Positions 1 to 8,643 of a stretch of DNA of 64,000 nt are shown one piece after another. The stretch is taken from NCBI GenBank assembly GCA_023249405.1, contig JAHFCR010000006.1, positions 17,688 to 81,687 on the forward strand, read 5' to 3'. The stretch's first letter is position 1. Each line of letters starts with the position of its first letter. The position numbers and the translations under genes were made by a program. Origin of the DNA: Peptococcaceae bacterium. Lineage in GTDB: Bacteria; Bacillota; DSM-12270; Thermacetogeniales; Thermacetogeniaceae. Under the pieces are notes generated by a model. It ran no database searches and was not told where the DNA came from. It worked only from the letters and a program-made list of their open reading frames with translations.

Positions 1-119
1 GTAACCAGGTCAAACCGGGTGGATTTTTTGGCAATCTGATGCTTTTTTTCGAAATTATCAATCTGCATGGCGCCGACCTCTTTGACCAGTGCGATTATTT
101 GTTCCAGTCTCGTTTTCAT
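1..119 (-). CDS. inositol monophosphatase family protein, N-terminal part (runs off the window)
   Basis: On the minus strand an ATG at 119 opens a frame that stays open to the window edge (39 codons). The visible peptide is a short N-terminal helix followed by KSTRFDLVT, which matches the segment before the first metal-binding Asp of inositol monophosphatase, SuhB and CysQ-type phosphatases, normally continuing TEVD. An AGGA Shine-Dalgarno lies just upstream. These enzymes are cytosolic Mg-dependent phosphomonoesterases. The gene lies downstream of deoC on the same strand with about 100 bp between, so co-transcription is possible. The catalytic part is outside the window, so the exact substrate class cannot be given. 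Confidence 0.72.
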   Translation of the reverse strand, partial: MKTRLEQIIALVKEVGAMQIDNFEKKHQIAKKSTRFDLV

Positions 120-216
120 TTCCGGTCCTTTCGGTGTCTCTTGTTTTTAATAACGCTGCCGGTTCCCAGCCAGCTATGCCTGGCACAAACTCCTTCCATG
201 GTCAGCCTGTTACCAA

Positions 217-885
217 TCACGTATCTCCTCCTGCCTCCCGCATGATGGCGATACTGGCACTGGTGCCGATACGATTGGCTCCGGCGGCGATCATGGCCAG
301 GGCTTCCCGGCAGGTTCGGATGCCGCCGGAGGCTTTGACGCCAATCTCCGGACCAACCGCCGCCCGCATCAACCGTACGTGTTCCACCCTGGCGCCGGCC
401 GGCCCGAGACCGGTGGATGTCTTGACGAAACCCGCTCCCGCCCTGACTGCCAGCTTGCAGGCGCGCACGATCTGTTCATCGGTCAAGTAGCAGGTTTCGA
501 TGATCGCCTTGACCGCCGCCGAACCGGCAGCCTCGACCACTGTCCGGATATCCTCCTCCACGAAGGAGTCGCGGCCCTCTTTCAAGGCCCCGATGTTGAT
601 CACCATGTCGAGTTCATCGGCGCCGCCAGCAGCCGCCTGGCCGGCCTCAAAGGCCTTGGTAAGGGTGGTGGCGGCGCCCAGGGGAAAGTCGATCACCACC
701 GCCACTCGCACTCCCGACCCCAGGAGTATTTTTTTAGCGGCCACGGCATAACAGGAGTTGACGCAGACCGAAGCAAAATGATACTGGCGCGCCTCTACGC
801 AGAGTAGGCCGATCTCCTCGCCGGTGGCAGTCGGTTTCAGGTTAGTGTGATCGATATACGAAGCCAGGTCAATAGTATTTGCCAC
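217..885 (-). CDS. deoC: deoxyribose-phosphate aldolase
   Basis: Class I aldolase that splits 2-deoxyribose-5-phosphate into acetaldehyde and glyceraldehyde-3-phosphate in deoxynucleoside salvage; cytosolic TIM barrel. Visible family signatures are the N-terminal IDHTNLKP, VVIDFPLG, DELDMVINIGALK, KAIIETCYL, the Schiff-base lysine in GFVKTSTG and the second lysine in VKASGGIRT. The GTG at 885 is preferred because a GGGGAG ribosome-binding site sits just before it and the protein then begins directly with the conserved N-terminus; an ATG upstream at 948 would add 21 unconserved residues. The length (222 aa) is normal. The next gene downstream is an inositol-monophosphatase homologue. No pentose-nucleoside genes accompany it here. 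Confidence 0.95.
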   Translation of the reverse strand: MANTIDLASYIDHTNLKPTATGEEIGLLCVEARQYHFASVCVNSCYAVAAKKILLGSGVRVAVVIDFPLGAATTLTKAFEAGQAAAGGADELDMVINIGALKEGRDSFVEEDIRTVVEAAGSAAVKAIIETCYLTDEQIVRACKLAVRAGAGFVKTSTGLGPAGARVEHVRLMRAAVGPEIGVKASGGIRTCREALAMIAAGANRIGTSASIAIMREAGGDT

Positions 886-1158
886 TAGTCTCCCCCTCAA
901 AATAACGGTTGAATTGATCAGGGCGATCCGGTATTGCGCTGCGGACATTTTTCTAACATAAAGATAACCTTATTGTACTCCAACTGCAGATGCGCAATAA
1001 TCCCTATCGGCCATGAGCAATCCTGCCATTTTGCCCTATCCTGCATATTTGATCATTTTTAGCGCGCACTCCTATCTTTTCTTGCACAGGAATGCAAAAA
1101 GTACAGGCAACCCGGTTATAATAAACAAATAAACTGCTACATCGAAGGAGGCATAGCA

Positions 1159-1695
1159 ATGTTTGGCATAGAAAAGAACCTGGGACGAGTCATGGGGCCG
1201 GTAGGATTATTGGCGGCAGGGGCAATCTCGGTATTATTGGCCGTTCCGGCCGTACGCAAGGGCGCTCGTCGCCTGGCCGTCTCCACCATTGCCGGGGCTC
1301 TCACCCTCGGCGACGGGATCAAAAAAGTAACTGTAGACGCCAGAGACGAGATGAGCAGGCTAACCACTGAGGCTAAGGGAGAACTGGACAAGCTCGTTGA
1401 TGAGGCCAAGGTTTACGGCAATCAGGCGGTAGTCCCCCTCGCGGCTGTGCCCGCTGCCGCAACTGAAACGATCACCGCAGCCAGAGCGGATGCGCCCGCA
1501 GCCATGAAGACGGCACAGCCGCCGGCTAAAAAAGTCCGTCTCAATAAAAACACGGCAACGCCGGCAGTAAAAAACGCCAAGGCAACACCTGATCGAACAG
1601 CCACCGAAGCCAGGGGACCTCGCAAAAGCGCCCCCAGGGCCAAGAAGGCCGGGACTAAAATCCTGGACAGGCCTAATGAGAAGAAAGGGCTCTAA
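1159..1695 (+). CDS. membrane-anchored Lys/Ala-rich protein of unknown function
   Basis: 178 aa protein with three visible parts: an N-terminal hydrophobic stretch (about residues 10-32, likely one transmembrane helix), an amphipathic helical segment (about 45-80) rich in Glu, Lys and Leu, and a low-complexity C-terminal tail of Ala, Lys, Pro, Thr and Arg that resembles histone-H1 or phasin-type tails. GGAGG precedes the ATG, and a strong terminator follows, so it looks like a monocistronic unit. I do not recognise a catalytic domain. The basic tail could bind nucleic acid or acidic polymers near the membrane, but that is inference from composition only. Confidence 0.7.
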   Translation: MFGIEKNLGRVMGPVGLLAAGAISVLLAVPAVRKGARRLAVSTIAGALTLGDGIKKVTVDARDEMSRLTTEAKGELDKLVDEAKVYGNQAVVPLAAVPAAATETITAARADAPAAMKTAQPPAKKVRLNKNTATPAVKNAKATPDRTATEARGPRKSAPRAKKAGTKILDRPNEKKGL

Positions 1696-1715
1696 CAGCA
1701 GCCATAACACCCGCC

Positions 1716-1749
1716 TAGGCCACTCTACAGGGTGGCCTAAGGCTTTTTT
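1716..1749 (+). terminator. rho-independent terminator
   Basis: An 8-bp stem TAGGCCAC / GTGGCCTA (1716-1723 with 1732-1739) around an 8-nt loop is followed by a T run at 1744-1749. It ends the transcript of the Lys/Ala-rich membrane protein. Confidence 0.85.
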
Positions 1750-1825
1750 AGCGGCATCTTATCTGCTACGGTGGTGAAAAACGGAGGCGAAAGAAATACA
1801 GAAGAAAAGCGCCTGTTATGTCTAC

Positions 1826-2050
1826 ATGCTCAGATGCGGCGATGGGACCCTCTATACCGGATGGACGGATGACCTGGAAGCCAGACTGGCCGCCCACCGG
1901 GAAGGCCGGGGCGCCAAGTACACCAGGGGCCGGGGGCCGCTGTCACTGGTCTATGCCGAAGAGTGCGGCAACTGCAGCGCTGCCTTGAAAAGAGAGCTGG
2001 AGATCAAGAAACTGCCGCGCGCAAAGAAGGAACGCCTGATCAGGCCGTGA
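1826..2050 (+). CDS. GIY-YIG nuclease domain protein (YhbQ/UPF0213-like)
   Basis: Small single-domain member of the GIY-YIG nuclease superfamily. The signature is visible as YVYMLRC followed by GTLYTGWTDDLEARLAAH and the KYTRGRGPL loop. The frame is open from 1778, and homologues normally begin a few residues before YVYMLRC. No ATG, GTG or TTG lies there; the first standard start is the ATG at 1826, which would cut off the first GIY strand. A GGAGG at 1783-1787 sits 8 nt before an ATA codon at 1796, so a rare AUA start is possible. It converges with and overlaps the YitT gene by 11 bp. The function of this solo GIY-YIG group is not settled; DNA repair or processing is usually proposed. Confidence 0.82.
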   Translation: MLRCGDGTLYTGWTDDLEARLAAHREGRGAKYTRGRGPLSLVYAEECGNCSAALKRELEIKKLPRAKKERLIRP

Positions 2051-2915
2051 ATCCCTGGCCGGTGACCTCTACGGTCTCGGTAACAAACATGAAGGCCTGG
2101 GAGTCCACGTCCAGAACGATCTCTTTCACCTTGGGGATCTCGAAGTGGTTGACCACGCAGTTGATCACCTTCTTGGGATCGCCGGAATAGGCGCCCCTCC
2201 CCTCCAGGAAGGTGACACCCCGGCTGACCTCGTTCATAATCCGGTCAGCAATCTCACCGCTGTGCTCAGAGATGATCATCACAGACTTATTGCTGTTCAG
2301 TCCGTCGATCACCAGATCGATCACCTTGCCGCTCACCCACATGCTGACGATGGTATACAGGACGATCCTGGGGTTGAAGAGGAAGAACGATGCCAGGATG
2401 ATTATCAGGTTGCAGTAGAAGGAAAATGCCCCCACAGAGAGATTCCAGCGCTTCTTGGCGATGATGGAGAGGATGTCCGTGCCCCCGGTGGAAGCCCCGT
2501 ATTTCAGGATGAGGCCCTCTCCGATACCCCCGACGGCGCCGGAGAAAACCGCTGCCAGAAACAGATCCACGTTCGGTGTGGGAGTATAAGGCTTGATCAG
2601 CGGCAGGGCTATAACCATGGCGGCAGTGCCGATCAGGCTGTACATGATAAACTTCCAACTCAACTCTTTCATGCCCAGTAGAAAGATGGGGATGTTCAGG
2701 ACCAGAACGCCGAGATAAAACGGAATGTGCAGCAGGTAATTGCCGATCAGGGCGATCCCGGCCACCCCTCCGGATAGCAGTCCATAAGGAATGACCAGGG
2801 CGTTGTACACAACCGCCATAATCACCGCCCCGGCGCTGATCGCCAGCAACCTGCCGATGAATGGCAGGATTCTTTTTTTAACGGTATGCAAATTCAATCC
2901 GGCCATCCACTTCAT
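2040..2915 (-). CDS. YitT family membrane protein (DUF161 + DUF2179)
   Basis: 291 aa integral membrane protein. About five to six hydrophobic helices occupy residues 20-200 (including YGLLSGGVAGIALIGNYLL and the conserved YGASTGGTDILS loop), followed by a soluble C-terminal DUF2179 domain with the SRGVTFLEGRGAYSG and FIxVxET-like segments. This is the standard YitT/YpjC/YqfU architecture in spore-forming Firmicutes, where the transport or signalling function remains undefined. The start at ATG 2915 is chosen for a GGGGAG site 5 nt upstream; an upstream extension to 3080 is unconserved. The 3' end overlaps the convergent GIY-YIG gene. Confidence 0.9.
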   Translation of the reverse strand: MKWMAGLNLHTVKKRILPFIGRLLAISAGAVIMAVVYNALVIPYGLLSGGVAGIALIGNYLLHIPFYLGVLVLNIPIFLLGMKELSWKFIMYSLIGTAAMVIALPLIKPYTPTPNVDLFLAAVFSGAVGGIGEGLILKYGASTGGTDILSIIAKKRWNLSVGAFSFYCNLIIILASFFLFNPRIVLYTIVSMWVSGKVIDLVIDGLNSNKSVMIISEHSGEIADRIMNEVSRGVTFLEGRGAYSGDPKKVINCVVNHFEIPKVKEIVLDVDSQAFMFVTETVEVTGQGFTA

Positions 2916-3151
2916 ACTCTCCCCTTTGCTCCCCGAACCGATACGATTATACCAGATCATGGCCCTGCACGATAACGCCGCACTTCTATTGTAAATTAAC
3001 ACCGGGTGTTTCGCCAGTCTACCGCCAAGATTCTCGGCTGCCATCAGATCCCGATCACGCCATACCGTCTTGCGGCTCAACGATCATCACCGGGGAACTG
3101 CCGTTGATCCCTGATCAATGCTCACCATACAATCAGCATCATACTTTTTTA

Positions 3152-3168
3152 TATTAATAATATTAATA
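3152..3168. repeat. AT-rich palindromic repeat upstream of the DUF2089 gene
   Basis: Two copies of the self-complementary octamer TATTAATA separated by one A, in a very AT-rich 100-bp leader before the DUF2089/SHOCT-like pair. It could be an operator or simply promoter-associated AT-rich DNA. Confidence 0.3.
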
Positions 3169-3244
3169 TATGTATTGATTTATTTAATACTATTATTTAT
3201 AATATTTACATTCAGCTTTATATTGCAACGAAAGGATGGTTTTT

Positions 3245-3619
3245 TTGAGTAGGCCGATGCTAGGACGCTGTCCGATTTGCGGAAGCAGGATGAATGTCAC
3301 CCGACTGCACTGCGACTCCTGTGATTCCACGCTGGAGGGACGCTTTGACACCTGCAGGTTCTGCCAGCTCAGCCAGGAACAGCAGGTGTTTGTGGAAGTC
3401 TTTCTGAAGGGCCGGGGAAACATCAAGGAGGTGGAACGCGAGCTGGGCATCTCGTATCCGACAGTGCGCGGCCGTCTGGACAGTATCCTGGAGGCGCTGG
3501 GTTACCAGTCCGAAATGTCCGCCGAGGATCTCAGCCAGCACCGCAACAATGTTTTGGAGGCCCTGGACAAGGGCGAACTGACGGCAGATGAGGCCGCCAA
3601 ACTGTTGAAACAGCTGTAA
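3245..3619 (+). CDS. DUF2089 domain protein, zinc ribbon plus helix-turn-helix
   Basis: 124 aa protein with an N-terminal zinc ribbon (CPICGS ... CDSCD ... CRFCQL, Cys pairs at roughly residues 8-11, 23-26 and 37-40) and a central segment like a sigma-70 region 4 helix-turn-helix (VERELGISYPTVRGRLDSIL). The C-terminal helical tail (LDKGELTADEAAKLLKQL) resembles the SHOCT-type helix of the next gene. This is DUF2089, a putative transcription regulator. The TTG at 3245 follows AAAGGATGG at good spacing; the ATG at 3236 lies inside that ribosome-binding site, so TTG is preferred. It is followed after 24 bp by the SHOCT-like gene, and the two are commonly paired in Firmicutes, suggesting regulator and partner. 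Confidence 0.85.
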   Translation: MSRPMLGRCPICGSRMNVTRLHCDSCDSTLEGRFDTCRFCQLSQEQQVFVEVFLKGRGNIKEVERELGISYPTVRGRLDSILEALGYQSEMSAEDLSQHRNNVLEALDKGELTADEAAKLLKQL

Positions 3620-3643
3620 GTAAAAACAGAGGAGGTCGTACGC

Positions 3644-4060
3644 ATGCAAGAAGAACAGATGAAGGTCCTGGATATGATTGCATCGGGCAAGATCACCCCG
3701 CAAGAGGGCGCATCCCTGCTGGAGGCCCTGAATAGCAACGGCCCCGGTAAAGGGTATCCCCCCTGGGAATGGTTCTCCCATCATCATCCGCACTGGGGGG
3801 AACACCCGCGCGGGGAAGGAAGAGAAAGGGGACGAATGCTGCGGATCAGGGTATCGGACAGCAAGACCGAGCAGCTGCTGGTCAACCTCAGCCTGCCCCT
3901 CGGCCTGCTCAAGTGGAGAGAAAAGATCGGCAAATCCCTGTCCCAGAAATTTAAAAATGTTTTCTTTGACGTAGAGAATATCGATGAGAATGCTGAAGGA
4001 AAAATAGTGGAAGCGACCGACGAAAATTCCGGTAAAAAGGTTGAGGTCTGGTTGGAATAA
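3644..4060 (+). CDS. SHOCT-like/YvlB_N domain protein, putative partner of the DUF2089 regulator
   Basis: 138 aa. The first 30 residues form the short helical pair seen at the N-terminus of YvlB/LiaX-type proteins (MKVLDMIASGKITPQEGASL). A His/Pro/Gly-rich hydrophilic linker follows (about 36-62), then a compact alpha/beta region (RMLRIRVSDSKTEQLLVNLS onwards) like the C-terminal half of DUF4097-adjacent proteins. AGGAGG precedes the ATG. It lies directly after the DUF2089 gene and ahead of an ABC exporter operon, so it may belong to an envelope-stress response, as LiaX/YvlB proteins do; that role is inference. A short GC hairpin (4066-4085) follows the stop codon. Confidence 0.75.
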   Translation: MQEEQMKVLDMIASGKITPQEGASLLEALNSNGPGKGYPPWEWFSHHHPHWGEHPRGEGRERGRMLRIRVSDSKTEQLLVNLSLPLGLLKWREKIGKSLSQKFKNVFFDVENIDENAEGKIVEATDENSGKKVEVWLE

Positions 4061-4334
4061 GATCAGCCCGGTTCGCAACCCGGGCCTGCGGTTTCAGATC
4101 GCGGGCCACGGGTTGCTTTCTTTTTTGCTCGTATCGTGCACTGCCAACGGCCAGAGCATGGCCGGCCGGCAAACTGATCGACCGGATGAAACATGACTGC
4201 TTTCTCACCCGCCGCCAACCCTGATGGCAGGATAGCTAAACAAATATATTTAATATACATAGCCAGGGGAATATTAGATTTAGATATGTCTCATTGCCAA
4301 GACGACCGGGCACCCTAAAGAAGGAGCGCTAGCC

Positions 4335-6077
4335 ATGAATGTCTTCGCGAAGATCCTGAAATATCTGAAGCCATACCGGGTGGCAGCCGTCCTGGCGCCC
4401 CTGCTGATGATCCTGGGGGTGGCCGCGGACCTGACGCAGCCGAAACTGATGCAGAACGTGGTCGACATCGGCATCGTATCCAGGAATCTGGGCTATGTCA
4501 TCCATAGCGGCACGTGGATGATCGCCCTGGCCCTGGTCAGCCTGGTCTGCGGTCTGGGCAGCATCTATTTTTCCACCACCGCCGGTCTTGGCCTGAGCAC
4601 CGATCTCCGCGACGACCTGTTTACTCAAATCCAATCCTTATCCTTTAAGAACCTCGACCAGTTGAATACCGGACACCTGATCACGGTGCTGACCAACGAC
4701 GTGACCCAGATCCAGACGATCGTCATGATGTCCCTGCGAGTTCTGGCCCGGGTGCCGATGCAGATCGTCGGGAGCTTGGTGCTGTCTGTGCTGATCAGCC
4801 CCCGGCTGTCGTTAATATTCTTCGTCCTGGTACCGTCATTGATGGCCGTGCTGCTGTATCTGACCAGAAAAGCCTACCCGCTGTTCAAGCAGGTGCAGGG
4901 CCGGCTGGATAACTTGAACACCATCGTTCAGGAAAACCTGTCCGGTATCAGACTGGTCAAGGCCTTTGTGAGGGCGGATTACGAGATCGATAAATTTCAC
5001 CGGGGCAACGACGACCTGACGAATACCACCGTCAGGGCGTCCAAGACTATCGCCCTGCTCATGCCATTCATGATGATCAGCACGAACCTTGGCGTGGTGG
5101 CAGTGATCTGGTTCGGAGGCCTGCAGGTGATCGGCGGCGCCCTGGACGTGGGCAAGATCATGGCCTTCATCAACTATTTGCTGATGCTGCTGTTCTCATT
5201 AATGGTGGTGGCCTTCATTCTGATGTTCATCTCCCGGGCCCAGGCCTCGGCAGACCGCATCGTCAACGTGCTGGAGACCAGACCGGACATTACAGATAAG
5301 GAGCAGACCGCGCAGCGCGAGATCCGGGGTGAGGTTGCCTTCGACCACGTGACCTTCGGCTACAACGGAAGGGTTGAGGCGCCGGTCCTGAAAGATATCA
5401 GCTTCACCGCCAGCCCGGGCGAGACTGTCGCCATCCTCGGCGCCACCGGTTCGGGCAAGTCCAGCCTGGTGCAGTTGATTCCACGGCTGTACGACGTGGT
5501 GGCCGGGCAGGTCCTGGTCGACGGAATCGACATCCGGGATTACAGCAGCGAGGACCTGCGCCGCAGCATCGGCATCTGCCTGCAGCAGGCCATCCTGTTC
5601 TCGGGCACCGTCAGGGACAACATCCGCTTCGGGAGTCCGGAGGCCTCCGAAGAAGAAGTGATCGCCGCAGCCAGGGTCGCCCAGGCCCACGAATTCATTG
5701 ACGGGCTGCCGGAAGGCTACGATACGCAATTGGGACAGCGGGGCGTGAACCTGTCCGGCGGGCAGAAACAGAGGCTGGCGATCGCCCGGGCCATTTTAAT
5801 CAAGCCCCGGATCCTGATCCTGGATGACAGCACCAGCGCCGTCGATCTGACCACCGAATCCAAGATCCAACAGGCTTTAAGCACGGTTCTGCAAGATTCC
5901 ACCCGTTTCGTGATCGCCCAGCGGATCACCTCAGTGCTCCACGCCGATAAGATCATCCTCCTGAATGACGGTATGATCGACTCCATCGGCACCCATGAAC
6001 AATTGATGAAGACCAGCGAGATCTACCAGGATATTTACAATTCACAACTGGGAGAAGGAGATCTGCAGTATGCCTGA
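4335..6077 (+). CDS. heterodimeric ABC exporter subunit A (degenerate nucleotide site)
   Basis: 580 aa half-transporter. A six-helix exporter membrane domain spans about residues 1-310 and an ATPase domain about 335-575: Walker A GATGSGKSS near 368, Q-loop, signature LSGGQKQR near 472, Walker B LILDD near 495. The residue after the Walker B Asp is Asp instead of the catalytic Glu, the hallmark of the degenerate site of heterodimeric exporters such as TM287/288, BmrCD and LmrCD. AAGGAG precedes the ATG. The gene overlaps subunit B by 8 bp, implying translational coupling. The likely role is export of drugs, lipids or peptides across the cytoplasmic membrane; the substrate cannot be read. A second pair of the same type lies at 19.6-23.3 kb. 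Confidence 0.93.
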   Translation: MNVFAKILKYLKPYRVAAVLAPLLMILGVAADLTQPKLMQNVVDIGIVSRNLGYVIHSGTWMIALALVSLVCGLGSIYFSTTAGLGLSTDLRDDLFTQIQSLSFKNLDQLNTGHLITVLTNDVTQIQTIVMMSLRVLARVPMQIVGSLVLSVLISPRLSLIFFVLVPSLMAVLLYLTRKAYPLFKQVQGRLDNLNTIVQENLSGIRLVKAFVRADYEIDKFHRGNDDLTNTTVRASKTIALLMPFMMISTNLGVVAVIWFGGLQVIGGALDVGKIMAFINYLLMLLFSLMVVAFILMFISRAQASADRIVNVLETRPDITDKEQTAQREIRGEVAFDHVTFGYNGRVEAPVLKDISFTASPGETVAILGATGSGKSSLVQLIPRLYDVVAGQVLVDGIDIRDYSSEDLRRSIGICLQQAILFSGTVRDNIRFGSPEASEEEVIAAARVAQAHEFIDGLPEGYDTQLGQRGVNLSGGQKQRLAIARAILIKPRILILDDSTSAVDLTTESKIQQALSTVLQDSTRFVIAQRITSVLHADKIILLNDGMIDSIGTHEQLMKTSEIYQDIYNSQLGEGDLQYA

Positions 6078-7923
6078 CGACAAAACAGATCGGCCGATCA
6101 GACCGGCGAGACCGGGCAGGCCCGGCCCTGGCGGCGGCGGACACGGCCCGATGTCCAGTATTGCAGCCATGGCCGGCGCCGAAAAACCCCAGAACCTCGG
6201 GGGCACCTTTAAAAGAATACTGGGATATCTGGGCCGGCAGAGGCGCGGCCTGATCGCAGTGCTGCTGCTGGTGACCCTCAGCACTGGACTGGAGCTGCTG
6301 GCGCCCTACCTGATGCAGATTGCCATCGACAGCTATATCATCCCCAAAAAGCTGGGTGGCCTGGCCGCCATCTCGCTGGTACTATTATTGGTCTACCTGA
6401 CTGACGCCGCTATCAGCCTGCTCTCCTCCTTCTCGATGATCGAAGTGGCCCAGCACACTGTGAAGGGCATGAGGAACGATCTGTTTGCCAAGGTACAGTC
6501 GCTGCCGATCAAATTCTTCGACCTGAGGCCGCATGGAGAACTGATGAGCCGGTTCACCAACGACATCGAGAACATCAACACCACCATCAACCAGAGCCTC
6601 GTTCAACTCATCTCCAGCTTGCTCACGGTCACCGGTGTGACTGTGGTCATACTGCTGATCAACTGGCGCCTGGCCCTTGTCTGCCTGCTCAGCATCCCCA
6701 TCTTCACGCTGGTCACCAGAGCGATCGCCAGGTACACGCTGCAGGGGTTCATCGACCAGCAGGCCAACCTGGGAGTCTTGAACGGGATTGCCGAAGAGAA
6801 TGTGACCGGGCAGAAGGTGATCACGGCCTTCTGCCACCAGCAGGAATCCATCGCCGAATTCCGAACCGCCAACCTGAAACTGAAGCAGTCCGCCCTGCGC
6901 GCCCAGGTCTTCTCCGGCTTCATCATGCCGATGGGCAACTTCCTGAACAATATCACCTTTGCCCTGATCGTGGGCATCGGCGGCTGGATGACCATCAAGG
7001 GACTGGCCACCATCGGGGTGATCGCCAGCTTTGTCAGCTATGCGAAGCAGTTCGCCAACCCCCTGAATCAGATCGCCACTCTCTACAATACTGTACAATC
7101 GGCGCTGGCCGGAGGCGAGCGGGTGTTTCAGGTAATGGACGAGCAGGGTGAGTATAAGGATGAAAAGGATAAAAAGATCGAACAGGTCAAGGGCCAGGTG
7201 GTCTTTGACCACGTCTGCTTCAGCTACGATCAGAAGACGCCCGTGCTCAAGGAGATCACGTTCGAGGCCCAGCCAGGACAGATCATCGCTCTGGTCGGTC
7301 ATACCGGAGCGGGCAAGACCACCATCGTCAACCTGCTTACCAGATTCTACGACGTGGACAGCGGCGTTATCAGCATCGACGGCGAGGATATCCGCCATCT
7401 GGACAAGGACAGCGTGCGCCGCAAGCTGGGCATCGTGCTGCAGGATACCTATTTATTCAAGGGAACGGTACGGGAAAATATCCGGTACGGCCGCCCGGAG
7501 GCCACCGACGAGGAGATCGAGCAGGCTGCCAACATGGCTAATTCCGATTATTTCATCAGGCGCCTGCCTGACGGCTACGATACCATCCTGTCCGAAGAAG
7601 GCAGCAATCTGAGCCATGGCCAGCGACAACTGCTCTCCATCACCAGGACCATCCTGGCCGATCCGGACATTCTGGTGCTGGACGAGGCCACCAGCAGCGT
7701 GGACACCCGCACCGAGAAGTATATCCAGAAGGCCATGCTCACTCTGATGCAGGGCCGCACCAGCTTCATTATCGCCCACCGCCTGAGCACCATCAGGGAA
7801 GCCGACATGATCCTGGTGCTCGATCATGGCGAGATCATCGAGCGGGGCAACCACGAGTCATTGCTGGCGCAAAAGGGCTTCTACTACGACCTGTACTACA
7901 GCCAGTTTGCCAAAGCAGTGTAA
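6070..7923 (+). CDS. heterodimeric ABC exporter subunit B (consensus catalytic Glu)
   Basis: 617 aa half-transporter and partner of the preceding gene. It has a roughly 50-residue Gly/Pro-rich cytosolic extension, a six-helix membrane domain (about 60-350) and an ATPase domain: Walker A GHTGAGKTT near 410, signature LSHGQRQLL near 513, Walker B LVLDEATSSVD near 537 with the catalytic Glu present. The signature motif has His where the partner has the canonical second Gly, which also fits an asymmetric dimer with one functional hydrolysis site. The N-terminal extension is shared in kind with the paralogue at 21296. No regulator is fused or immediately adjacent; an XRE-type regulator with palindromic sites follows. 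Confidence 0.93.
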   Translation: MPDDKTDRPIRPARPGRPGPGGGGHGPMSSIAAMAGAEKPQNLGGTFKRILGYLGRQRRGLIAVLLLVTLSTGLELLAPYLMQIAIDSYIIPKKLGGLAAISLVLLLVYLTDAAISLLSSFSMIEVAQHTVKGMRNDLFAKVQSLPIKFFDLRPHGELMSRFTNDIENINTTINQSLVQLISSLLTVTGVTVVILLINWRLALVCLLSIPIFTLVTRAIARYTLQGFIDQQANLGVLNGIAEENVTGQKVITAFCHQQESIAEFRTANLKLKQSALRAQVFSGFIMPMGNFLNNITFALIVGIGGWMTIKGLATIGVIASFVSYAKQFANPLNQIATLYNTVQSALAGGERVFQVMDEQGEYKDEKDKKIEQVKGQVVFDHVCFSYDQKTPVLKEITFEAQPGQIIALVGHTGAGKTTIVNLLTRFYDVDSGVISIDGEDIRHLDKDSVRRKLGIVLQDTYLFKGTVRENIRYGRPEATDEEIEQAANMANSDYFIRRLPDGYDTILSEEGSNLSHGQRQLLSITRTILADPDILVLDEATSSVDTRTEKYIQKAMLTLMQGRTSFIIAHRLSTIREADMILVLDHGEIIERGNHESLLAQKGFYYDLYYSQFAKAV

Positions 7924-7925
7924 TA

Positions 7926-8011
7926 TTGTCAGCAGACAACACCCCTCCTACGAACAAATCGTGTATTGTCAATAAGCAATGCCATGTTTAAATAGTCATT
8001 GTCTGCAGACA
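7926..8011. promoter_or_regulatory. paired TTGTC/TGTC palindromes upstream of the XRE regulator
   Basis: Between the ABC exporter and the XRE gene lie TTGTCAGCAGACAA (7926-7939, arms TTGTC/GACAA) and the perfect palindrome TGTCTGCAGACA (8000-8011). A TTGTCAA half-site at about 7966 lies between them. The related half-sites suggest operator sites, most simply for autoregulation by the XRE protein encoded next. Confidence 0.45.
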
Positions 8012-8054
8012 TCTGTTTGCTTAAAATAGATATATGCAGAGGAGGCTGGTTAGC

Positions 8055-8504
8055 ATGGAGTTTGACAGAGTTTTGTTTGCAGACCTCTTGAAGAAGGCAA
8101 AAGGCGACCGCTCCATTAACAGGTTCGGGGATGAGACCAAAGTTGATTCCGGCTATATCTCCAGGCTTTTGAGATGCCGTACAGTCAATCCTCCCAGCGC
8201 AATGATTATTGCAAAGATTGCCGAGAAAGCCTTAAATAAGGTGACAGTGTCAGAATTAATGATTGCCGCAGGTTATATGGGATCATTTTCTGAGCCTGAT
8301 ATTCCTGAAGCCGTGATCAATAATCAGCCCGCAAAGCAACAGGCAATTGATGATTCCCAAGCCGATGCCCTGGCCTCTTTCCTTAAAGAGTTGAAAGAGC
8401 GGCCACTCCTGTCACAGGTTTTTGATCAATTGAAAGAATTGAGCGATGATAAACTGCAAAGAGCGCTCAAGATAATTAAAATGATCAAAGAAATGGGAGA
8501 TTGA
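8055..8504 (+). CDS. XRE-type helix-turn-helix transcriptional regulator
   Basis: 149 aa. The N-terminal 65 residues match a Cro/CI-like HTH as seen in phage-style repressors (FADLLKKAKGDRSINRF, then the recognition region KVDSGYISRLLR and NPPSAMIIAKIAEKA). A roughly 80-residue C-terminal part is mostly helical (ASFLKELKERP ... LQRALKIIKMIKEMGD) and could mediate dimerisation. The ATG at 8055 is chosen because AGAGGAGG lies before it; the ATG at 8034 overlaps that site. It is AT-richer than the flanking genes, hinting at horizontal origin. Regulation is probably through the palindromes at 7926-8011. Confidence 0.85.
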   Translation: MEFDRVLFADLLKKAKGDRSINRFGDETKVDSGYISRLLRCRTVNPPSAMIIAKIAEKALNKVTVSELMIAAGYMGSFSEPDIPEAVINNQPAKQQAIDDSQADALASFLKELKERPLLSQVFDQLKELSDDKLQRALKIIKMIKEMGD

Positions 8505-8643
8505 TTGATCCCTGACCCAATATCTCAACAGCTTGTACAAGCAGCGCAATCTGCCATCAAACACCGGATAGGTCTATAATGACAATATTGACTGCATGCA
8601 TAACCTCAGGAATAGAACAGTAGCGCTGGAGGGGAGCTTTTAC

